56,141 bases of DNA from Acidobacteriota bacterium (GTDB taxonomy: Bacteria > Acidobacteriota > Blastocatellia > Chloracidobacteriales > JADJPF01). The stretch is taken from contig JACQZQ010000070.1 in NCBI GenBank assembly GCA_016213785.1, positions 1 through 56,141 on the forward strand, given 5' to 3'. The notes below the pieces were generated by a model. It was not told the origin of the DNA, did no database searches, and was given only the letters and a program-made list of their open reading frames with translations. The translations under genes were made by a program, and so were the position numbers. Every line of letters begins with the position of its first letter. Within the stretch, counting starts at the first letter, position 1. This document shows, in pieces, positions 9,431-17,353 of this stretch.

Positions 9431-10849
9431 CTAGTTTAGCAAGTTATTTGTAGTGCTACGTTTTAGTATTCTATCTAGAGTTTTACGATCAATGCCAAGC
9501 ACACGAGCAGCTTGAGATTTATTGCCACCTAGCTGATTTAAGATATTAATAACGTGTCTATATTCTACTTCTGCTAAACTCAGTAGACTTTCTGTACTAG
9601 GCAATGCTTGATCCTCTGGGTTGTTAATAAATAAATATGTATTTGATTTTTCTTTGATGTCTTTAGGCAAATCATCAGTAGTAATTTTATGGTGTTTTGC
9701 TAAAACTACAAGTTTTTCAACAACATGCCCTAATTGACGGACATTTCCAGGCCAATCATAATTTGATAGACAGTTAATAGCTTCTTCTGAAATTTCAACT
9801 TGTAATTGATTTTTATTTTTTTGTTTATTAAGAAAATATTCTATAAGTAGTGGAATATCAGCTTTTCTTTCTCTTAGAGGGGCAACTAAAAGTTCCACTA
9901 CTCTAAGGCGATAAAGTAGGTCTAGACGAAAGAGTTTTTCTTTAACAAGAGAATCTATATTTTGATTACTAGCAGCAATAACCCGAACATCAATCTTTTT
10001 AGCTTTTGATGCCCCAACAGAAAGAACTTCACCCTCCTGTAAAACACGCAGTAGTTTTGATTGAAAAGCTAAGCTAGTTTCAGTAATTTCATCTAAGAAT
10101 ATAGTTCCTTTATTTGCTTCAAGAAAAAGCCCTGGTTTATCAAATTGAGCGCCAGTAAAAGCTCCTTTAAGGTGTCCAAAGAGTTCTGTTTCAAGTAGTG
10201 ATTCTGTTAGAGCACCACAATTTAGAGCAACAAAAGGTTGGTTAAAACGATTGCTTAATTTATGAATTTGTTTTGCAATCATTTCTTTACCAACACCAGA
10301 TTCGCCTAAAATAAGTACGGTAGAGTCAGTTTTAGCCACTTTGCCAATTTGTTTAAATAGCTCTAGCATTACTGGGCTAGAGCCAACCAGTCTATCCCCA
10401 TCTATTTCTGAAAAAGGAAGTTGATCTCCTTTAGCTAGCTTATTGTTATTAGCGAGTGTAAGGTTACTACGCCTATCTAAGGCTGTTTTAACTATTGTTA
10501 TAAGCTCAGTTGCATTAAAGGGTTTTGTTAAATAATCTTGAGCACCGTTATTTATAGCCTTAGCAGCACCAGTAAGTGTTGCATGTGCGGTAATTAAAAT
10601 AACTTCTACTTTAGAATCTTTCTTTTTTATCTCCCTAAGTAATGTATCTCCATCAATATATGGCATTTGTACATCTGAGATAACTAAATCAATATCACCT
10701 TGTTCTAATCTTTTAAGTGCATCTTTGCCATTATTAACTGCAATAGTATCAAATCCTTCTTCTTGAAGAACCAAATCTATTAAAGATAAACAAGCTTCAT
10801 CATCATCAACTAGGAGTATTTTACCTGTTTGAAATGTTTCTTTAGTCAT
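9431..10849 (-). CDS. Sigma54-dependent response regulator (NtrC family)
   Basis: The 472 residues contain three domains in order. The receiver (about 10-125) has the acidic pair in VDDDEA, phospho-acceptor Asp59 in VISDVQMP, and a YLTKPFN lysine. The AAA+ sigma54-interaction domain (about 155-385) has Walker A GESGVGKE and the sigma54-contacting loop GAFTGA. The C-terminal Fis-type helix-turn-helix reads NKSQAARVLGIDRKTLDRIL. It should activate sigma54 promoters after phosphorylation. The start lies 11 bases after the stop of the hybrid kinase upstream, so the two are very probably co-transcribed as a cognate pair. Confidence 0.95.
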   Translation of the reverse strand: MTKETFQTGKILLVDDDEACLSLIDLVLQEEGFDTIAVNNGKDALKRLEQGDIDLVISDVQMPYIDGDTLLREIKKKDSKVEVILITAHATLTGAAKAINNGAQDYLTKPFNATELITIVKTALDRRSNLTLANNNKLAKGDQLPFSEIDGDRLVGSSPVMLELFKQIGKVAKTDSTVLILGESGVGKEMIAKQIHKLSNRFNQPFVALNCGALTESLLETELFGHLKGAFTGAQFDKPGLFLEANKGTIFLDEITETSLAFQSKLLRVLQEGEVLSVGASKAKKIDVRVIAASNQNIDSLVKEKLFRLDLLYRLRVVELLVAPLRERKADIPLLIEYFLNKQKNKNQLQVEISEEAINCLSNYDWPGNVRQLGHVVEKLVVLAKHHKITTDDLPKDIKEKSNTYLFINNPEDQALPSTESLLSLAEVEYRHVINILNQLGGNKSQAARVLGIDRKTLDRILKRSTTNNLLN

Positions 10850-10860
10850 AATCTACCTAT

Positions 10861-13800
10861 CTACTCACTTAATATTTCCTTTAAGGATTTTAATATTGCT
10901 TCTGCTGTATAAGGCTTAGTTAATTTTTTTACTGTGACAGACAAAGTATCTAGTTTAGTATAAACACTTAGGTCATTACTAGTAACGATTATCTTTACTC
11001 GAGGGTTAGCCTTTTTTAATGAAGAAATCACAATAGCACTATCAAGTTCAACAACAAACATATCAATTATAACAGCATCAACATGTTGATGGTTATCAAA
11101 AAAAATCGCAACAGCATCAGCCCCATTGCTAGCTGGTAAAACTCTGTAATTATATGCCTCTAGAGTAGTTTTAGAAATTTCTAAAGTAGATATTTCAGAA
11201 TCAATTAGCAGTATTGATTGATTATTACCAACAAGTGATTCATTTTTCTTAGTAAAGGACTGCTTAGTTTCTTCATCGCTTATTGCAGGTAAATATATAG
11301 AAAAAGTAGTTCCTTTATTTAGTTGGCTATTAACCCTAATAAAACCCTTATGTTTTTCTATTATACTAGCAACCATTGCTAATCCTAAACCTGTTCCATT
11401 AGCTCCTTTAGTTGTAAAAAAAGGTTCAAATATTTTTTTAACATGTTCTGTATTAATACCAACCCCAGTATCTGAAATAGAGATTTGAACAAAGGGTGTA
11501 GCCTCTTTTAATTCGTTAAACTCTTCTAGGTCATCAAGTAGTTCATTTTTTACTGTTATGGTAAGTATTCCTCCCTCAGGCATAGCTTCTCGTGCATTAA
11601 CACAAAGATTCATAAGCACTTGAAAGATCTGTGTAGCATTTGCTAAGACTAACCAGGTTTTTGGAGAATAATTAGAATAAACTCTAATACTTTGAGGAAA
11701 ACTGACTTTAATCATATTAAGTAGTTCATCAAGAACATTTTGAAGATTAATAGTGGTTTGATTAGTCTCTATACCTTTAGCAAAAGAAAGAATCTGCTTA
11801 ACCATCTCAGACCCTCGTTTAGTAGATGATTCTACTCTTTCAATAAGTCGCATGCTACGTTCATCTGCACGTTTTTTAAGCAGATCGAGTGAGAGCATAA
11901 TTGGGGTCAAGAGGTTATTAAGATCATGAGCAATACCACTAGCTAATGAACCTAGGTTTTCCATACGTTGTGTTCTTAAGAATTGAGTTTCCAGCTTCTT
12001 TTTTTCTGTAATATTAGTATTAACAAGTAAAAATGTTTTAGGGTTTTTGAAATTATCGTAAATTAATGTCCAATGGCTAAGGATAACCATATCATTTCCG
12101 TTAATATCTTGGCTAGTAATCTCACCTACCCATTCATTGGAGCTAAGAACTGTATCTATAATGTTATTAATTAGGCCAAAGTCTTGATTTGTAATTAGTT
12201 CAGCAATAGAAGCTCCAAGTGCTCTTTCTCTATCAATTCCATATAAACTCGATGCCCCTCTACTCCAAAAAACTATCTTTTGTTTTAAGTCACAGGCGAT
12301 TATAGCATCATTAGATGCATCAATTAGTTTTAAGTGTTCTCCTAAACGGTCTTCATCTTGTTTTCGTTTAATTGCTGTTACAAGTGTATGAGCAATTGTT
12401 TGTAAAAAATTAGCTTCATTGCTTGTAAAGAGTCTTTTAGTACGGGTAAAAGCTCCTAAAAAACCAAAAACTTCATTATCTATATATAACACTACACTAA
12501 TTCCACTAGTAAAATTTTGTAGCTTAAAAAATATAGGGATATTAAAGCGTAAGTCTGTTTCTATATCATCAATAATAAGAGGCCCTGTAGAACCTAAGAG
12601 CATATTTACTAAAGAGTTAGAATTTACAGATGCAACGCTTAAGCTAGTTGAATCAGAGGATGAAGAATTTTTAATAAGCCCAAAGCTTTCTGGCCTTAAA
12701 CATAGCGTATTATCTTTATCAAATTCTAGTATAAAACAACAATCAATAGTTAAAACTTCTTTTATAGCATTTATAAAATATTCCATTAATTTAGAAACGT
12801 CTACTTCTAGCAAAGCTTGTCGTCCTAATCTAACTAATAAAGATTGTTGACGTGCTCTTGTTAGTAATTCTTGTTGAGTAAGCTTTTGTTGATTTTCTAA
12901 TTTTGTTTTTTGTTGGATATGTTGATAGCTATCATAAATTATTCCAAGAACTTCTATTGCAGGTTCTAGTAGCTTTATATTTTCTTGTTCATAGGCAAAT
13001 GAGCTATTAGCTAATACAAGTACACTGGTTATTGCATTTTGGCATTTTATCGGCATACTAATAAAGTTTCGTAGCTTAAGTATTTCGCTTGTATAAGATA
13101 GATTAAGATTTTTTATTTCTGCGCTTTTAATTTGAGTTAGAGAAGTTGATAAAGTTTTGCTAATTAAGTAAAAAAGCTGGCGTTCTAAAGATATATCTTC
13201 AAAATCTCTTACGTCATCTTCTATTTCCTTAAACATAGCTCTATTGGTTTCAACTTCTATCATCTCATTAGTATTTGTAATAACTTGCAATTTTAGGTTA
13301 TCTGGAAAAAAACCAAGTGCAGCAAATTGGCTTTTAGTAACTTTAGAGATAGTTTGTAAGATTGGTTGTAAGGATTTTTTTAAATCATGTGCCTGCAAGA
13401 ATGTTGCCATAGATTCGGATATGCTAGATAGTATAGTTGTTTGTTCTTGTAGCTGGTTATTTGTTATTTTTTGCTCAGATATATCTCTAACTACTAGTGT
13501 AAGAAATAGTTCCTGGTGAGAAAATAGTTTTGAAATAGCAATATCAGCTAAAAATTCACTTCTATCTTTACGCAATCCTATAAGCCCTTGTCTATTATCT
13601 GAATATTGAAAAGGTTTGGGGCTACTTATAAACTGCTCAACATATTTATTAAAAACGCTATGAAATTTACCTAGGATTAAAATATTGAAGGGTTTACCTA
13701 GAGTTTCTTTTTTAGAGTAGCCAAATATTTTTTCTGAATTGTTATTAAAAAAACATATTTCTTGTTTTTTATTAATAACAATAACTGCATCCCCAGATAA

Positions 13801-14232
13801 TTCTAAGACTTGGAATGAATAGTTTATTTCTCTATTAGCTTTCTTTTCAGCAATTTTTTGTTTAGAAATATCTGTATGTACAATAACCACAACTGCGCTA
13901 TCAGTATTATTTGTGCGTTTAGCTGTAGCTAAGAACCAAAATTCTTCATTTGAAGTATGATAACCATACTCCATTTCAAAACTCTCTCTTTCTCCTTTAA
14001 TGACCGATGTAATGCCTTGAACAAAATGTAAGGTATATTGATTATTTGGGCTACTCACTTTACTACAAGCAGTTAAATAACTAGTATTTGTTACTAGGGA
14101 CTCTATAGATAAGGGGTGTATTTTAGCAAAGTCTTCCCAAGCTTTGTTAACAGTAATAATGTTTCCTATGGTATCTAAAATTGCAAGTCGCTGAGGGAGT
14201 AAATCTAGTAAAACATTATTAGTTAATGCCAT
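10861..14232 (-). CDS. Soluble hybrid histidine kinase with PAS and GAF sensors
   Basis: The 1123-residue kinase has no obvious membrane segment, so it probably senses a cytoplasmic signal. Domains in approximate order are PAS (8-125), PAS (135-255, DAVIVINKKQEICFFNNNSE), GAF (280-430), GAF (460-620), PAS (640-755, DAIIACDLKQKIVFWSRGAS), HisKA with phospho-acceptor His in SLASGIAHDLNNLLTP, and HATPase (NLCVNAREAMPEGG; DTGVGI; GTGLGLAMV). It ends in a receiver (about 1005-1120) with Asp in AVIIDMFV and a terminal KKLTKPYTAE lysine. It is the first gene of a two-gene operon with the sigma54 regulator and is divergent from the receiver-PilZ gene at 14763. Confidence 0.93.
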   Translation of the reverse strand: MALTNNVLLDLLPQRLAILDTIGNIITVNKAWEDFAKIHPLSIESLVTNTSYLTACSKVSSPNNQYTLHFVQGITSVIKGERESFEMEYGYHTSNEEFWFLATAKRTNNTDSAVVVIVHTDISKQKIAEKKANREINYSFQVLELSGDAVIVINKKQEICFFNNNSEKIFGYSKKETLGKPFNILILGKFHSVFNKYVEQFISSPKPFQYSDNRQGLIGLRKDRSEFLADIAISKLFSHQELFLTLVVRDISEQKITNNQLQEQTTILSSISESMATFLQAHDLKKSLQPILQTISKVTKSQFAALGFFPDNLKLQVITNTNEMIEVETNRAMFKEIEDDVRDFEDISLERQLFYLISKTLSTSLTQIKSAEIKNLNLSYTSEILKLRNFISMPIKCQNAITSVLVLANSSFAYEQENIKLLEPAIEVLGIIYDSYQHIQQKTKLENQQKLTQQELLTRARQQSLLVRLGRQALLEVDVSKLMEYFINAIKEVLTIDCCFILEFDKDNTLCLRPESFGLIKNSSSSDSTSLSVASVNSNSLVNMLLGSTGPLIIDDIETDLRFNIPIFFKLQNFTSGISVVLYIDNEVFGFLGAFTRTKRLFTSNEANFLQTIAHTLVTAIKRKQDEDRLGEHLKLIDASNDAIIACDLKQKIVFWSRGASSLYGIDRERALGASIAELITNQDFGLINNIIDTVLSSNEWVGEITSQDINGNDMVILSHWTLIYDNFKNPKTFLLVNTNITEKKKLETQFLRTQRMENLGSLASGIAHDLNNLLTPIMLSLDLLKKRADERSMRLIERVESSTKRGSEMVKQILSFAKGIETNQTTINLQNVLDELLNMIKVSFPQSIRVYSNYSPKTWLVLANATQIFQVLMNLCVNAREAMPEGGILTITVKNELLDDLEEFNELKEATPFVQISISDTGVGINTEHVKKIFEPFFTTKGANGTGLGLAMVASIIEKHKGFIRVNSQLNKGTTFSIYLPAISDEETKQSFTKKNESLVGNNQSILLIDSEISTLEISKTTLEAYNYRVLPASNGADAVAIFFDNHQHVDAVIIDMFVVELDSAIVISSLKKANPRVKIIVTSNDLSVYTKLDTLSVTVKKLTKPYTAEAILKSLKEILSE

Positions 14233-14762
14233 ACGAAATAACCTCTACATTAATTATAATTTTATTGCCTATATCACCCAGCCAAAAAGACTATACTAAC
14301 ATAACAAATAAAGCTTACGACAAGAAATGATAATTTAGTAAAATAAATATGTTAAGCTAACTTAATATATAGTAATAGAAATAACCTAAGATTTGCATAG
14401 CCACATAGTGGCTGTTGATAATAGCCCAGTCGTTTATGTCCGGCACTTTTTATCTTTTATCTTTTTATCTTATTGAGTAGATTTGGCACATATGTAATTT
14501 AAGTGCGGCATTTTTCCTCAACATTATTTACATGTTCAATTAAGCTTAAGATAAGAAAAACACTAAAGCCTGATATATCAATATGTTAAAAAATATAGTT
14601 TTTATAACTATTTTGGTATAGGAGGTGCACTAGACAAAACCAGCAAAAAATTAACCACTAAAGCCTAAATAAGAAAATTTTTATAAAACATTAAGAAATT
14701 TAATTCCTAATTAAAGGATACTGGCTAAAGATATCTGCAAAAGCTTTACGTAGGAGTATATT
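14233..14762. other. Divergent promoter region, 530 bases without a gene
   Basis: It separates the hybrid kinase (minus) from the receiver-PilZ gene (plus), so both promoters should lie here. It holds a small perfect hairpin, AGCCAC-ATA-GTGGCT at 14399-14413, and several TTTATCT-type repeats around 14447-14472. Nothing protein-coding is convincing, and I could not assign the promoters with confidence. Confidence 0.5.
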
Positions 14763-15578
14763 ATGAATATAAGATTATTAATTGTTGACGACTCTATAGA
14801 AATCCTAAACACTCTATCAGATTTTTTGATGGAAGAAGGTTATGAGGTTATAACTGCGACTAATGGAAGGGAAGCCTTAGATTTATTAGAATTAACTCAA
14901 GTTTCATTAATTATTACTGATCTTATGATGCCTAAAATGGGAGGCTTTGAATTTGTTGGCAATTGCCGTAAAACAAGCCCTTTTAACCAAATTCCTGTAA
15001 TAATGATGTCAACTAAAGATATTTCTGATAATCAACAAGTTATTTCTGAGCTTGGTATAAATGGCTTTTTATCTAAACCAGTAAACCCAGATCTTTTACG
15101 TAGAATGCTTAATTCAAGCTTAAGTTGTTTAGTAGATAGAATTCGTTCTTTTGAATTTGAAGATAATTATGAAAATAAACGTAACTATAAGAGAGTCCCT
15201 TATTTTTGTGAGACAACCATTGTTGATAAGGAATTTTTTAATGCTACAACACTTACTATGCTAACAAGTCTTAGTTGTGGTGGTTGTAGTATAGAAACTC
15301 CTCTAGCCTTACCTGTTGGTTCAATAATAACTATGCAAATAAACCTCTTGCCTTACTATACTTTAGAAGTACAAGGAGAGGTTCGCTATTCAATAGCTAA
15401 ATCTAATACAGGTATTCAATTTATTAATTTGGATCCAGCAGATAAAGAATTAATAAATGATATTGTTGCTAATATTGCTAAGATTGAAAAAGTTTTTGAG
15501 CTTGAATATCGCGACCGAACAGATAAGCTAATGGATAAAATTGATGATGTTGTTTATACCTTTTCAAAAGCTTACTAG
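14763..15578 (+). CDS. Response regulator with PilZ output domain
   Basis: Residues 1 to about 118 are a canonical receiver: VDDSIE acidic residues, phospho-acceptor Asp53 in IITDLMMPKMGG, and Lys105 in FLSKPVNP. Residues of about 138-235 form a PilZ domain, the family that binds cyclic di-GMP. The RxxxR motif is present as RNYKR (140-144). The second motif reads LTSLSCGGCS, where the usual D/N before xSxxG is a serine. It may link a two-component signal to c-di-GMP-dependent motility or surface behaviour. The gene is divergent from the hybrid kinase and is followed by a strong terminator. Confidence 0.88.
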   Translation: MNIRLLIVDDSIEILNTLSDFLMEEGYEVITATNGREALDLLELTQVSLIITDLMMPKMGGFEFVGNCRKTSPFNQIPVIMMSTKDISDNQQVISELGINGFLSKPVNPDLLRRMLNSSLSCLVDRIRSFEFEDNYENKRNYKRVPYFCETTIVDKEFFNATTLTMLTSLSCGGCSIETPLALPVGSIITMQINLLPYYTLEVQGEVRYSIAKSNTGIQFINLDPADKELINDIVANIAKIEKVFELEYRDRTDKLMDKIDDVVYTFSKAY

Positions 15579-15658
15579 TTTTTATGGATAAAATTTTTGT
15601 CCCCTCTTTAGATAAGTAATAATTCTTACATAAGTTAAAAGTTTAAGTGCTGGGAGAA

Positions 15659-15710
15659 TACATGTCCTGGTCATATCTAAATTAGAATATGACCAGGACA
15701 TGTACTTTTT
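15659..15710 (+). terminator. Strong rho-independent terminator
   Basis: An 18-bp perfect stem (15659-15676 with 15687-15704, core ATGTCCTGGTCATAT) with a 10-base loop is followed by CTTTTTT. It lies 80 bases after the receiver-PilZ stop and about 50 bases before the end of the convergent CHRD gene. Confidence 0.9.
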
Positions 15711-15757
15711 TAAAGCTACTTATAGAAAAAATTGTTTAACTAAATAGAAAAAATATA

Positions 15758-16525
15758 TTAGTTTTTTACTGGATGAATTTGACCTCTCATATCTCCAAAA
15801 TATGTTTGCCCCTTAGTGTGTAGGTTAAAGTAGAGTTCACTTTGTCTTGCAATATGTTCCATACCTGCAACAGTTTTTACTTTATCTGAGCCACCTGGAA
15901 CTATTGGACAGCCTAGAGTAAAAGCCGCTACTACCCCATGATTATGCTTAGAGCTAACAACTTTTTCTATATCTTGATTTGTTATTTCTACAGAAAAAAT
16001 TCCATCAGAAAGATTTTTTTGAATATCACCAGAATATGCAAAATCAACTAAAATAGGGCCTAACATATCTGGTTTACCGCAATGTATATGAAACATTGTT
16101 ACATCCTGAACACTTACTCCTTCAACTTTTACATCTACGTATACTTTACTAAGATCTTTAGTAAATCTTAGTGTTGCATGTCCTCGGGATTTACGCTCAT
16201 TTCTAGCTACAGAAGGCGCTGTAGACTTAAATGCTTTAGGTGTTAGTTTAGGTGTATTTTCTTCTTCTCCAGGCTCTTGTTGAGGGCTTAAATATGCTTC
16301 ATAAACAGCCCCTATCTCTTGTCCTTTATTTGCATCAAGATTTAGAGCTGTATCTTTTGTCTCAAACCTTGAATCAGCAATTACTGTCTCTGACTTAAAT
16401 AAAGAGAGTTCTTGAGCATTTCCTTTTTCAAGCCCCTTAGTATTTCTAGTCTCTTTATTAAATGTCATTAGTGATAGAAAAAATACTAAAAAAATTATCC
16501 CTATAAAAATATATTTAGAATGCAT
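15758..16525 (-). CDS. Exported CHRD-domain protein
   Basis: The 255 residues start with a short basic stretch and one hydrophobic segment (about 5-21, IFIGIIFLVFFLSLM), read as a signal anchor. A low-complexity linker to about 80 follows. The rest matches a CHRD (chordin-like) domain: YLSPQQEPG, HATLRFTKDLSKVYVDVKVEGV, TMFHIHCGKPDMLGPILVDF, and the end ELYFNLHT...FGDMRGQIHP. CHRD domains are beta-rich with conserved histidines, and their bacterial role is poorly known. The protein probably acts outside the cytoplasmic membrane. It is convergent with the receiver-PilZ gene. Confidence 0.8.
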   Translation of the reverse strand: MHSKYIFIGIIFLVFFLSLMTFNKETRNTKGLEKGNAQELSLFKSETVIADSRFETKDTALNLDANKGQEIGAVYEAYLSPQQEPGEEENTPKLTPKAFKSTAPSVARNERKSRGHATLRFTKDLSKVYVDVKVEGVSVQDVTMFHIHCGKPDMLGPILVDFAYSGDIQKNLSDGIFSVEITNQDIEKVVSSKHNHGVVAAFTLGCPIVPGGSDKVKTVAGMEHIARQSELYFNLHTKGQTYFGDMRGQIHPVKN

Positions 16526-17353
16526 AACCTTCTACTTACTCCTTATTATTTGTTAGAAAATTCTTTAAAACCAACTTTAAAACCAAATAGAGCAAGAATG
16601 CTCAAGCTAAACAATAGTGATAGGCTTACTACTCTGTAATTTAATTGACCCCAGCTTATAATACCTAGGATTTATTCTTAATTTGTAAAGTAATATACAT
16701 TAGCTTAACTAAGTTAGCTATTTTAGTTTTGTATTTGATAAGTAAGGCGTAAAAAGTAAAAATTTTGGATAGACATATTACCGGATTGTTTTTAAACAAA
16801 AATCTTATTACTCTAAAATTTCAGAGCAATTTGTAAAACTAGTAATGTTTGTAATAGGTTATAAACTAAACAAAACTATATAGTTCTTTTTCTGTAGAAA
16901 CACTTTATTTATGAAAAATTTATGAAGATTTAATTGAGAGTTTATGGAAAATTTACTAAGATGGAAAAAAATCTGATAGATAATTAGTTTCATTATATAG
17001 TATAGTAACTTTAAGTCTTTTGGTTTCAAAACTTACCTATAAATTTTTACCTAGTTAGTTTTGTAAAAGTAAAAATAAAGTTTTAAACTACTCACGAAAA
17101 ACTCACGAAAAATTCATTAGAATACTTAGATAAGTTTTGTAGCCTACAATATATTACTTGCTGAAACAAAATAACCAACTAATAAACTATGCGTATAAGT
17201 AAGTAATCAAATAGCAGCAGAATAGTAGAAAATGTGCCTAAGTATGCCCTGGGTTATCTAGAGGAATAGCTTTTCTAGAAAAACCGCCTTATGTTTGCTT
17301 AGAGTAATTTTCTAGTGCCCCAAATTTATTTAGTTAGAGGGAGAAATTTATTT
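16526..17353. other. Long divergent intergenic region with a possible structured leader
   Basis: This stretch of 828 bases between the CHRD gene (minus) and the TonB receptor (plus) is very A+T-rich and has no convincing gene. Near the receptor, at 17238-17302, CTAAG and CTTAG can pair around an inner hairpin TCTAGA (17257-17262) with TCTAGA (17274-17279). This could be a folded 5' leader. A short direct repeat, ACTCACGAAAA, occurs twice near 17091-17112. No known riboswitch consensus was recognised. Confidence 0.4.

Noticed and set aside
12419-13519. Plus-strand frames inside the hybrid kinase gene
   Set aside because: Shadow frames with no recognisable domain, opposite a well-supported kinase.
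16526-17353. Cobalamin, TPP or c-di-GMP riboswitch before the TonB receptor
   Set aside because: No conserved box of any of these classes could be found by eye; only a generic nested hairpin is present.
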